Source: UBA4781 sp963556045 (GTDB taxonomy: Bacteria; Chloroflexota; Anaerolineae; Anaerolineales; Anaerolineaceae). Taken from it: a DNA stretch of 64,000 nt. The stretch is taken from contig CAUVYA020000002.1 of assembly GCA_963556045.3 (NCBI GenBank), positions 2,170,001 to 2,234,000 on the forward strand, read 5' to 3'. A program made the position numbers and the translations under genes. Of the stretch, positions 1 through 8,074 are shown in pieces (positions within the stretch are counted from its first letter, which is position 1; every line of letters begins with the position of its first letter). Below the pieces are notes generated by a model. It was not told the origin of the DNA and did no database searches. It saw only the letters and a program-made list of their open reading frames with translations.

Positions 1-363
1 TGATAACAACAAATTCTTGCTCATCCTTTCATTCTGACCGCAGGGCAGGATCTCATACGGAGCTGAGTAAAACGAGCGAAGGATAATTCCCCAGTTCGAT
101 GATAAAAATAAACAGCTGCATCTCTTGAAATAGCGGAGTGGAGGGCTTGCCCATTTAGTGAGATCTCCCCCCTCTCCTCAAGATAATCTCATTCAGAGGA
201 TATGGTAATTATCCCAAGTACCCGCGCAGGATGACCTTTCTACCTGCTGCATTTACTGCTCAACACCGGCAGCTATGAAAGCTTTCAGGCTGCCGCTCCC
301 ATTTTATATCTGGATTAAATCCTGTTAATCATCATAAATTCGGACTTTTAATGATGAATGCTA

Positions 364-391
364 TTGTAAATCTTAATTTATTATGTATAAT
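364..391 (+). promoter_or_regulatory. Sigma-70-like promoter of the PTS/dehydrogenase operon
   Basis: TTGTAA at 364-369 and TATAAT at 386-391 are separated by 16 bp. A second TATAAT lies at 395-400. The first gene starts at 453 after a weak AAAGG ribosome site near 435. No transcript data; the call rests on consensus matches alone. Confidence 0.45.
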
Positions 392-400
392 ATTTATAAT

Positions 401-420
401 TACTTGCGAATACTTGCGAA
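401..420 (+). repeat. Tandem 10-bp direct repeat, candidate repressor operator
   Basis: TACTTGCGAA occurs twice in perfect tandem, one helical turn apart, directly downstream of the two TATAAT boxes, where a bound repressor would block transcription start. DeoR/GlpR-family proteins often bind tandem repeats, and one is encoded in the same cluster at 9617. That it binds here is inference. Confidence 0.4.
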
Positions 421-452
421 ACAACAATAAACAAAGGTAAAAATAATATTCA

Positions 453-2183
453 ATGAACAAAAATAGGATCGTGAATTATAAGGATGCTGTAGGTCAACTG
501 CCAGCGCAGATGCTGGGTTGGCCGCTTTACGGAGATGGTATTGATAATCTGGGCATTAATGGGAAGCCTGTTGTTCTTCCAATGCCTGAATTTAATGGCG
601 ATGAACTGCTGATGCGAATTGATGCGGTCAGCCTATGTTACACAGATGTTAAAGAGATCAGTCAGGGTTCAAATCATCCCCGCTTGACCGATCGTGATCT
701 CGCACAGAATCCCATTATTCCGGGACACGAAATCGCGATGACAGTTGTCGGCGTTGGGAAGAACCTGGTTGATGCCTATCATGTGGGGCAGCGTTTCACC
801 ATGCAGCCGGATGTATGGGTAGATGGAGTGAGCATTCCATTTTGCTTTGGCATGGATGGCGGATATCGGCAGTATGCGGCGATTGGAAAAGCCATTTTGG
901 CAGGAGATGCCGGCAATTATCTCATTCCGGTTCCCGATGATATGTCTTATGCGGCAGCCGCCATCACCGAACCATGGGCTTGCGTAGAAGCCGCCTATCG
1001 CATGGAATATCGCACCGGCATAAAAATGGACGGATATGTTTGGATGGCAGGCAGCGCCCAGACTCGTACCGGATTTCAGATGCAAGGCTTGTTCTCTGAT
1101 GATCATATCCCGCACACAGTATTTGCTTCAAACCTTCCCCAGAAATTACTGGCGGATCTAAAAGAAGCTGCCGATACCTATCATTTCACTCTGATAGAAA
1201 AGGAGGCTGAACAAATCTTCGCATCAGATGACAATCTGGATGACATCATCCTGCTGGATTGTGACCAAACGTTTACCAACCGAGCATCTGAAAAACTGGC
1301 AAAAGGGGGTGTTCTGGCGATCTTAAAAGAAAACAAGACCCACGATCTGTTCCAGGTCGATCTTGGAAGATTGCACTATGATGCAATTTATTACGTCGGT
1401 TCTTCGGAATTGGAAATCAGCGCAGCATATACATCCACAAAACCAAGAAATGAACTGAAGCCGCACGGCAAAGTGTGGATTCTGGGCGCTGGTGGTCCTA
1501 TGGGGCGCATGCACCTGCAGCGTGCCATTGAAAGCATCAATGGTCCGGAAGAGATCTTTGCCAGTGAAGTGACGGATGATCGCTATCAATCGCTTCTCCA
1601 GGATTTTCCTGAATTAGCCCAAAAACATCACAAGAAACTGACGATACTGGATCCAAAAACACAGGTGGATGCCTATCAGCAGTATTTGCAGGATGTTATG
1701 GAGCGTGGCGGCTTTGATGATATCGAGATCATGATCACCGTTGCTCCGGTTATTTCGGAGGCTGTCAATTATCTTGCTGATGGCGGGGTTGTCAATTTAT
1801 TTGCCGGTTTGAAGCGGGGTGTTTGCACAGATGTGGATGCCGCTTTGATGTATGGGAAAAAGCAAGTCCGCTTCATGGGGCACAGTGGGTCCGGTTTGGA
1901 TGATCAGAAAGCTGTTGTGCAGCGGACGGTGAATAAACAATTAAAACCGGAGTTATCGGTAGCTGCGATTGGTGGAGTAAACCAGATCGCTGACGGGATT
2001 CGCGCCATGCAGAATTGGGTGTACCCCGGCAAGATCGTGATCTATCCGCAGGTCACAGATTTTCCGATAACCGGCTTGGATGAGTTTGCTGAGAAGAATC
2101 AGGAAGTTTTTAAGATCATACAAAAAGAAAAATGCTGGACCCAGGAAGCTGAAGAGATCTTCTTGAGTAAGGAACTTTCCTGA
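453..2183 (+). CDS. Enlarged zinc-type alcohol/polyol-phosphate dehydrogenase (MDR superfamily)
   Basis: A medium-chain dehydrogenase resembling the L-sorbose-1-phosphate reductase/sorbitol dehydrogenase branch; it probably interconverts a sugar or polyol phosphate in the cytosol. The N-terminal GroES-like fold has C62 followed by TD and the GHE triad at 91-93, the usual catalytic zinc ligands. The four-cysteine structural zinc lobe is not visible. It has 576 residues where the family usually has 340-420. The excess is a region at about 190-335 that looks like a first Rossmann-like unit without a clear GxGxxG. The recognisable nucleotide-binding motif GAGGPMG comes only at 345-351. First gene of the PTS cluster, followed after 1 nt by the MtlD-like gene. 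Substrate is not predictable from sequence. Confidence 0.75.
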   Translation: MNKNRIVNYKDAVGQLPAQMLGWPLYGDGIDNLGINGKPVVLPMPEFNGDELLMRIDAVSLCYTDVKEISQGSNHPRLTDRDLAQNPIIPGHEIAMTVVGVGKNLVDAYHVGQRFTMQPDVWVDGVSIPFCFGMDGGYRQYAAIGKAILAGDAGNYLIPVPDDMSYAAAAITEPWACVEAAYRMEYRTGIKMDGYVWMAGSAQTRTGFQMQGLFSDDHIPHTVFASNLPQKLLADLKEAADTYHFTLIEKEAEQIFASDDNLDDIILLDCDQTFTNRASEKLAKGGVLAILKENKTHDLFQVDLGRLHYDAIYYVGSSELEISAAYTSTKPRNELKPHGKVWILGAGGPMGRMHLQRAIESINGPEEIFASEVTDDRYQSLLQDFPELAQKHHKKLTILDPKTQVDAYQQYLQDVMERGGFDDIEIMITVAPVISEAVNYLADGGVVNLFAGLKRGVCTDVDAALMYGKKQVRFMGHSGSGLDDQKAVVQRTVNKQLKPELSVAAIGGVNQIADGIRAMQNWVYPGKIVIYPQVTDFPITGLDEFAEKNQEVFKIIQKEKCWTQEAEEIFLSKELS

Positions 2184-2184
2184 A

Positions 2185-3897
2185 ATGGAACGAGTATCGA
2201 AAAGTATTGTCATCTGGGGGGCAGGGCGCATTGGACGTGGTTTCATTGGTGATCTGTTTCATCAAAATGGATACCGCTTGACACTGGTTGATCAATCTCA
2301 GGCTCTTGTTGATCAGATCAATTCTCAATCGAGTTACAGTGTCTTTCATGCCGATGGAGAAAAGAAGGAGCGGATCGAGATTCGTGATTATCAGGCGTTG
2401 CATACCGGGCAAAAGGCGGAAATCCAGACGGTTTTCAATCAGACAGACCTGATGGCTGTTTCTGTATTCCCGCAGCATTTTGAACAGGTCGCTCTTCAGA
2501 TTCAAAGCCATCTTCTTGCCAGGAGAGAGGAAGTTGGCGATAAACCCTTTAATATCCTGCTTTGCACCAACTTGATACATGCCGGTCCAAAATTCGAGGG
2601 ATTATTAACGAGTGGTTTATCGAATGATGATCGCGCATATTTCAAAAAAACTGTCGGTGTGATTGAAACCCTGGTTATCCGCATCTGTCCGGAACCACCA
2701 GATGAGATACGAAAAGAGTATCCATTGGTTGTGTGGACGAATGGTTATCCGGAGCTGCCGATTGACGTTAACAGTGTAAAAGGTGATATGGATTTTATCC
2801 CATCCCTGCGTCTGGTAAACAATATGCGTGCGGAAGAAATCCGTAAAATATACACATACAACATGTGCCATGCAGTTCTTTCATATCATGGACATTTTCT
2901 CAAATATAATCTACTGGTGGAATGTCTTGCTGATCCCAAAATACGAGAAGAAGCACTGGGCACTCTGGGAGAGGTGAGCACAGCTCTCCAGATGGAGTAT
3001 GGCTTCACGGAAGACGAAATGCAGGGATGGATCAACGGCGTTCTCTCGCAAACAAACAATCCCATAATCGGTGATACCGTACTTCGGTCGGCAGCCGATC
3101 CTGTACGAAAATTGCAGCGCGAAGATAGGTTGATCGGACCGTTATTATTATGCCGGAAAAATGATATTGAGGCTCCCCACCTGATTCAGGCGATCGGTGC
3201 TGCATACCATTTCCACGATCAAGCTGATGAACCCTCCTGCCAATTGCAGCAGTTTATTGAACAGGGAGGGATCGAGAATACCATTCATCAAATCAGCCAG
3301 ATAGATACTACCGAAGATGACATAATCAGAAAGATCATCAATGCCTACCACCGCTTGCCGCTTGAATACCAGTGGATCCAGAAAGCCCGAGCTGCATATC
3401 AGTTGGGATTTTCCTATGAGCAGCAATATCATGGCTGCGGGCAAAGCGTTCTGGCGGCAGTAATGGAAACTCTGGATGTGTTTGAACCCAAGGTTTTCGA
3501 ATCTGCTACCGGTTTGTGTGGGGGAATTGGATTAAAAAATGACGCCAGTTGTTCTTCCTTTATCGGTGGGGTAATGGCGATCGGGCTCTTTTTTGGGAGA
3601 AAAAGAGAAAATTTTGATGGTGATCGCCACGAAAAATACCTGAATTTCAAACTCGTTCAAAAGCTGCACGATCGTTTTATAAAGGAATACGGCTCAATCA
3701 CCTGTGGTGATATCCACACCTGCAAGTATGGCAGATCGTATGATCTAAGCAACAAAGAGGATGCGCGTGCGTTTGAAGAAAAAGGCGCACATAGTGAAAA
3801 CGGGTGTACGCAAGTCGTTGGGAGCGCCTCCCAATGGACGGTTGAGATCATTGCTGACGAAATGATAGAACGAACATTGAGAATGAATGTGGAGTAA
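2185..3897 (+). CDS. Mannitol-1-phosphate 5-dehydrogenase-like protein fused to a C_GCAxxG_C_C domain
   Basis: Residues 1-~375 match the mannitol dehydrogenase family: an NAD-binding GAGRIGRGF motif at 12-20 and the catalytic region YNMCHAVLSYHGH at 225-237, with the conserved Asn and His. The expected activity is NAD-dependent oxidation of a hexitol 6-phosphate such as mannitol-1-phosphate to fructose-6-phosphate. MtlD alone is about 380 residues. Here residues ~400-570 add a cysteine-rich module with C418 in a HGCGQS context, GLCGGIG at 443-449, C456, C507, C513 and C541. That matches the C_GCAxxG_C_C family (putative redox or metal-binding). No stop or frameshift separates the halves. It sits 1 nt after the MDR gene and 2 nt before the PTS IIA gene, so co-translation is likely. 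Confidence 0.8.
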   Translation: MERVSKSIVIWGAGRIGRGFIGDLFHQNGYRLTLVDQSQALVDQINSQSSYSVFHADGEKKERIEIRDYQALHTGQKAEIQTVFNQTDLMAVSVFPQHFEQVALQIQSHLLARREEVGDKPFNILLCTNLIHAGPKFEGLLTSGLSNDDRAYFKKTVGVIETLVIRICPEPPDEIRKEYPLVVWTNGYPELPIDVNSVKGDMDFIPSLRLVNNMRAEEIRKIYTYNMCHAVLSYHGHFLKYNLLVECLADPKIREEALGTLGEVSTALQMEYGFTEDEMQGWINGVLSQTNNPIIGDTVLRSAADPVRKLQREDRLIGPLLLCRKNDIEAPHLIQAIGAAYHFHDQADEPSCQLQQFIEQGGIENTIHQISQIDTTEDDIIRKIINAYHRLPLEYQWIQKARAAYQLGFSYEQQYHGCGQSVLAAVMETLDVFEPKVFESATGLCGGIGLKNDASCSSFIGGVMAIGLFFGRKRENFDGDRHEKYLNFKLVQKLHDRFIKEYGSITCGDIHTCKYGRSYDLSNKEDARAFEEKGAHSENGCTQVVGSASQWTVEIIADEMIERTLRMNVE

Positions 3898-3899
3898 CA

Positions 3900-4409
3900 A
3901 TGGAAAATAACCAGCTTAAAATTAGTGAGGTTATCCGCCCTGAAACAATTGATCTCGAATTGAAGGGGGTTGTAAATAAAACGCAGGCAATTAACTATCT
4001 GGCAGATTTATTGATGAATGCTGGTTTGTTATTCGACAAAGAAGAATTCGTTCAATCTGTATACGACCGTGAGGCAATGGGACCGACTTATATGGAACAT
4101 TTCATCGCAATTCCCCATGGAAAGAGTGATGGTGTGAAGGAAGCCGGGATTGCGTTCGGTCGTTCTGCAGAGGGCTTTTTATATGAAACAGCGCAGGGTG
4201 GTGGGATCGCTAAATTTATATTCTTGCTTGCCATCCCCAATAGAATGTCCGGTGATTGTTATATGGCTGTTTTGGCACGCCTGGCAAGGCTTTTAATCCA
4301 TGAAGAATTCAGAAATGACCTCACCGCTGCGGCGAAATATCAAGATGTTATAGATGCTTTTATCAACGGGGAGCATCTTTTAGAAGATTTGGATCAGACT
4401 AATTCGTGA
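3900..4409 (+). CDS. PTS fructose/mannitol-type EIIA component
   Basis: A cytoplasmic phosphocarrier that takes phosphate from HPr and passes it to EIIB. The 169 residues fit a single PTS_EIIA_2 domain. The phosphorylation site is H73 in IAIPHGKSDG (69-78), the family signature. It starts 2 nt after the MtlD-like gene and is followed by EIIB. HPr and EI are encoded elsewhere in the window (55517-57534). Sugar specificity cannot be read from EIIA; the neighbouring dehydrogenases suggest a ketose or hexitol. Confidence 0.9.
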   Translation: MENNQLKISEVIRPETIDLELKGVVNKTQAINYLADLLMNAGLLFDKEEFVQSVYDREAMGPTYMEHFIAIPHGKSDGVKEAGIAFGRSAEGFLYETAQGGGIAKFIFLLAIPNRMSGDCYMAVLARLARLLIHEEFRNDLTAAAKYQDVIDAFINGEHLLEDLDQTNS

Positions 4410-4422
4410 TGGAGGTGTTTTC

Positions 4423-4737
4423 TTGAAGATCGTAGCAATTACCGCTTGTGCAGGGGGCATCGCCCATACCTACATGGCTGCTGAAGCATTGAAGAAAAGC
4501 GCCAGACTGGCTGGTGATGAAATAAAGATAGAGATCCAGGGTTCACTTGGCATCGAAAATAAATTATCCGCAGAGGAAATAGAGAATGCAGATCTGATCA
4601 TCTTTGCTGTCAATATCACAGTTGAAAAGCGTGATCGTTTCACTTCTAGAAACCCGATCTTGATCGATCCCGGTGAATTTGTGTCAGATGGTGCGAAAGC
4701 ATTACAAAAAGCGAAAGAAATGGCAGGTTTAGCATAA
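4423..4737 (+). CDS. PTS fructose-type EIIB component
   Basis: A 104-residue EIIB domain. The phosphocysteine is C9 in the N-terminal strand-loop TACAGGIAHTYMAAEAL (7-23). Most relatives read PT after the cysteine; here it is AG, a small change beside the phosphorylated residue. The start is TTG, supported by a strong GGAGGTG ribosome site at 4411-4417 and by C9 falling where the family has it. It lies between EIIA and EIIC, each on a separate polypeptide rather than in the common fused EIIBC form. Confidence 0.88.
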   Translation: MKIVAITACAGGIAHTYMAAEALKKSARLAGDEIKIEIQGSLGIENKLSAEEIENADLIIFAVNITVEKRDRFTSRNPILIDPGEFVSDGAKALQKAKEMAGLA

Positions 4738-4828
4738 GCTGCCTTATCGGAAAAGGCTAACGAAAGGAGGAACTATAAGAAAAGACTTCAGTTTTATTTC
4801 ATTTTAAATAATAAAAAGGAGAAATTTA

Positions 4829-5839
4829 ATGAAAGCAAAAGATATACAAAGACATCTTCTTACCGGCGTTTCGTATTTCATTCCATTCGTCGTTGCCGGT
4901 GGAATCCTGATTGCTCTTGGTTTCCTGTTCGGTGGGATCTATGTTTTTGAGCAGGATGGATTGGCTGCCCAGATCTTCTGGATTGGAAAAGATGCATTCG
5001 GTGTAATGGTCGGCGTTTTGGCTGCCTACATTGCATATTCTATTTCAGATCGTCCTGGTATTGCCCCCGGCTTCGTTGGGGGTATTGTTGCAAACCGTAT
5101 CGGTGCCGGATTCTTGGGAGGCATTGTCGCAGGTTTAATGGCAGGGTACTTTGTTGAGTTACTTAAAAGTATAAAACTACCAGAAGCCATTAAAGCACTC
5201 AAATCAGTTCTTTTTATCCCTGTGATCGGTACGCTTGTCGTGGGTTTGGCTACTTTCTATGTCGTAGGACCTCCAGTAGCCTGGTTGAATACCGCATTCA
5301 CCAACCTGTTGAACAACCTGGGAGCAACCAGCAGCATTCTACTGGGTATTGTACTAGGAGCGATGATGGCTTTTGACATGGGCGGTCCGGTCAATAAAGC
5401 AGCCTATGTATTCGCGCTTGCAGCAGGCGATACCAACAACTATGCGCCATTGGCAGCCGTTATGGTAGGCGGTATGGTTCCACCTCTTGCGATCGCTTTT
5501 GCGATGTTGGCTGCAAAGAAAAAGTTTAATAAGGAAGAACAAGGTGGACTGGCGGGTTGTTTTATTGGTGCAGCCACGTTTGTGACTGAGTTTGCCATTC
5601 CTTATGCCGCTGCTGATCCTCTGCGCGTGATCCCTTCTATTATGGTGGGTTCAGCGGTGGGTGCAGTTGCCAGCATGCTCTTTGGTGTGACAACACGTGC
5701 TCCTCATGGCGGTCTGTTTGTCGCCGCTCTGGCGAATAAGCCACTTCTGTGGATTCTCAGCATTGTCATTGGGGGAATTGCAGGGGCAGTCATGCTGGTT
5801 TTGCTCAAGCCAAATCTGAAAGAAGAAAAGGAAGCCTAA
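4829..5839 (+). CDS. PTS fructose-type EIIC permease
   Basis: The membrane channel of the PTS: 336 residues with about eight to nine hydrophobic segments beginning SYFIPFVVAGGILIALGFL. The conserved FDMGGPVNKAAY motif of fructose/mannitol EIIC proteins sits near 184-195. It would carry the sugar inward while EIIB phosphorylates it. A 91-bp gap with its own ribosome site (AAAAGGAG) separates it from EIIB. Downstream is a strong 12-bp hairpin and then the 2-oxoacid dehydrogenase genes. Confidence 0.9.
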   Translation: MKAKDIQRHLLTGVSYFIPFVVAGGILIALGFLFGGIYVFEQDGLAAQIFWIGKDAFGVMVGVLAAYIAYSISDRPGIAPGFVGGIVANRIGAGFLGGIVAGLMAGYFVELLKSIKLPEAIKALKSVLFIPVIGTLVVGLATFYVVGPPVAWLNTAFTNLLNNLGATSSILLGIVLGAMMAFDMGGPVNKAAYVFALAAGDTNNYAPLAAVMVGGMVPPLAIAFAMLAAKKKFNKEEQGGLAGCFIGAATFVTEFAIPYAAADPLRVIPSIMVGSAVGAVASMLFGVTTRAPHGGLFVAALANKPLLWILSIVIGGIAGAVMLVLLKPNLKEEKEA

Positions 5840-5869
5840 GTCTATTTATTGTTAGGAATGAATGAGTGA

Positions 5870-5899
5870 GGATGCGGTGGGAATTAACCCACCGCATCC
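5870..5899 (+). promoter_or_regulatory. Perfect 12-bp hairpin between EIIC and E1
   Basis: The arm GGATGCGGTGGG (5870-5881) is fully complementary to 5888-5899 around a 6-nt loop. No run of T follows, so it is a poor intrinsic terminator. It could stabilise the PTS mRNA 3' end or lower read-through into the E1-E2 genes. Confidence 0.5.
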
Positions 5900-5980
5900 C
5901 AACAAAATAATTATATACGTTATCGTTTTTACCTGATTGCATTAGTAAATTTCCATGAAATTGATATAAGAGGACCTGTA

Positions 5981-8074
5981 ATGAAAGAAAAAGAACAGCT
6001 GGATGCATTGCAAAAATTATCTGCATTCATCGAAGAACAATCATTGACCAAAGAACAGTTACTGACGTATTTACGACAAATGAGGGAAATACGATTATTT
6101 GAAAATACAATTGCTGATCTGCTTGGACGTGCTGTTTTAAAAGGTGCTTCCCATTTATATGCCGGGGAAGAAGCTGTGGCAGTAGGAGCGATCAGTGCAA
6201 TTGAAAGTGAAGATTTCATTACCAGCACTCATCGTGGACATGGACATGCCCATGCCCACGGCGACAGCGCTTCTCATACTGAAGAAGAAAAACAAGGGCA
6301 TTTCAATAAGATGATGGCTGAGGTGCTGGGAAAATCTACCGGATACTGCAAAGGGAAGGGCGGCTCGATGCATATCGCGGATGTCGTGCACGGGAATTTG
6401 GGAGCGACCGGCATCGTGGCAGGAAACTTACCGGTTGCAGTAGGGGCGGCTCTGGCGCAGAAGATCCAGGATAAGCATAACGTTGTGCTTTGTTTTTTTG
6501 GGGATGGCGCCTCCAATTCCGGGAACTTTCATGAAGCATTGAATATGGCTAGCGCCTGGGATCTGCCGGTTATTTTTATTGTTGAAAACAATCTGTATGG
6601 CATGTCCGTTCCATTCAAAGCGATCAGCAAACGGACGAACATCGCAGAACGGGCTTGCGCATACGATATCCCGGGAGTGATTGTAGATGGGATGGATGTA
6701 CTTGCGGTGCGTGGTGCGGTAATAGCAGCTGTGGAGCGGGCAAGAAAAGGAGAGGGTCCCACACTCATTGAAGCGAAAACCTATCGCTACTATGGGCACT
6801 CTCATTCTGATCCTCGTGCGTATCGAACGAAAGAAGAAGAGAAAGAATGGCGAAATCGGGATGCCATTCAAACCTTAACGGATGGTTTATTAGGATTGGG
6901 CTTAATAAACGAAGATGAGAATGAGAAATTGGTTGACGCCGCCCAACAAAAACTGGATACGGCTGTGAAATTCAGTGAAGATTCTTCTGAAGCGGATGTG
7001 GCTGAATTAGAAACCGATGTATATGTTCCCCTGAAAACGACAAAAGAGGATGAAGAAAAAGAAGCATTATTGCATCAAAAAATAGGAACGGATCCTTTGA
7101 TACGTGAAATTTCCTATGCCCAGGCGATCCAGGAGGCTCTACGCGAAGAAATGCAGCATGATGAAAAAGTCTTTGTCCTGGGGGAAGATGTTGGCTTATA
7201 CGGCGGAGCGTACGGAGCAACGCGGGGATTACTGGAAGAGTTTGGGGATAAACGTGTGATCGATACTCCCATATCGGAGGCAACTATTGGCGGAGCAGCG
7301 GTCGGAGCTGCGATGGCGGGTTTACGTCCGGTGGCGGAGATCATGTATGTGGATTTTACACCTCTGGCGATGGATCAGATTGCCAATCAGGGCGCGAAGA
7401 ATCGCTATATGTTTGGGGGAAAGACAATGGTTCCCATGGTGGTGCGCACAGAGGGAGGTGCCGGCAGGGCGATTGCAGCTCACCATTCGCAGAGTCTGGA
7501 ATCCTTGTGGACCCATTTTCCGGGTATCTATGTTGTTATGCCATCCACGCCTTATGATGCGAAGGGTCTGCTGAAGAGTGCTATTCGTGATGACAATCCG
7601 ATCATGTTCATCGAGCATAAAATGCTTTATAAAGAAAAAGGAGCGGTTCCGGAAGAAGAGTATTTCATTCCACTGGGTAAAGCTGATGTGAAAAGGATTG
7701 GATCAGATATCACGGTTGTCACCTATTCCCGTATGGTATGGCGCGCCCTTGAAGCCGCCGAAATACTGGAGAAAGAGGGCATCTCTCTTGAAGTGGTTGA
7801 TCTGCGCTGTTTAAAACCGCTGGATAGCGAGACGATCATACGATCTGTGAAGAAAACCGGCAGGATGATCGGGATCACCGAAGCCTATGAAAACAGCAGT
7901 TTCATCAATGAAATAATCGCACTGGTCAACGAACAGGCTTTTGATTGGCTGGATGCTCCCATTCATCGAATAGCGGCGAAGAATATTCCCGTTCCCAGAG
8001 CAGAAGTACTGGAAGATCTTGCCATACCTAACACCCAGCGTATTGTGGAAACTTGCCGGGAGATCATGCGCTGA
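5981..8074 (+). CDS. 2-oxoacid (pyruvate/acetoin-type) dehydrogenase E1, alpha and beta fused
   Basis: Thiamine diphosphate-dependent decarboxylase of a 2-oxoacid dehydrogenase complex. Residues ~30-345 are E1-alpha: the ThDP motif begins GDGASNSG at 174 and ends ENN at 202-204, after the KGKGGSMH segment at 125-131. Residues ~375-697 are E1-beta (GEDVGLYGGAYG near 401, DTPISEATIGGAAVG at 428-442). In most bacteria these are two genes; here a charged linker (~340-370) joins them. A His-rich stretch at 84-107 enlarges the loop after RGHGH, where relatives have a short ARG segment. Overlaps the E2 start by 1 nt. Pyruvate, acetoin and branched-chain substrates cannot be told apart from sequence. 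No E3 gene is in the cluster. Confidence 0.85.
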   Translation: MKEKEQLDALQKLSAFIEEQSLTKEQLLTYLRQMREIRLFENTIADLLGRAVLKGASHLYAGEEAVAVGAISAIESEDFITSTHRGHGHAHAHGDSASHTEEEKQGHFNKMMAEVLGKSTGYCKGKGGSMHIADVVHGNLGATGIVAGNLPVAVGAALAQKIQDKHNVVLCFFGDGASNSGNFHEALNMASAWDLPVIFIVENNLYGMSVPFKAISKRTNIAERACAYDIPGVIVDGMDVLAVRGAVIAAVERARKGEGPTLIEAKTYRYYGHSHSDPRAYRTKEEEKEWRNRDAIQTLTDGLLGLGLINEDENEKLVDAAQQKLDTAVKFSEDSSEADVAELETDVYVPLKTTKEDEEKEALLHQKIGTDPLIREISYAQAIQEALREEMQHDEKVFVLGEDVGLYGGAYGATRGLLEEFGDKRVIDTPISEATIGGAAVGAAMAGLRPVAEIMYVDFTPLAMDQIANQGAKNRYMFGGKTMVPMVVRTEGGAGRAIAAHHSQSLESLWTHFPGIYVVMPSTPYDAKGLLKSAIRDDNPIMFIEHKMLYKEKGAVPEEEYFIPLGKADVKRIGSDITVVTYSRMVWRALEAAEILEKEGISLEVVDLRCLKPLDSETIIRSVKKTGRMIGITEAYENSSFINEIIALVNEQAFDWLDAPIHRIAAKNIPVPRAEVLEDLAIPNTQRIVETCREIMR

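Larger units (their letters stand above)
1..452. other. Non-coding leader of the PTS operon
   Basis: I see no credible gene here. The first ~80 bases hold a degenerate copy of a dispersed motif of the type CATTCTGA...AGGATCT, which recurs near 14479. The right end carries the promoter and tandem repeats of the downstream operon. Confidence 0.5.
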
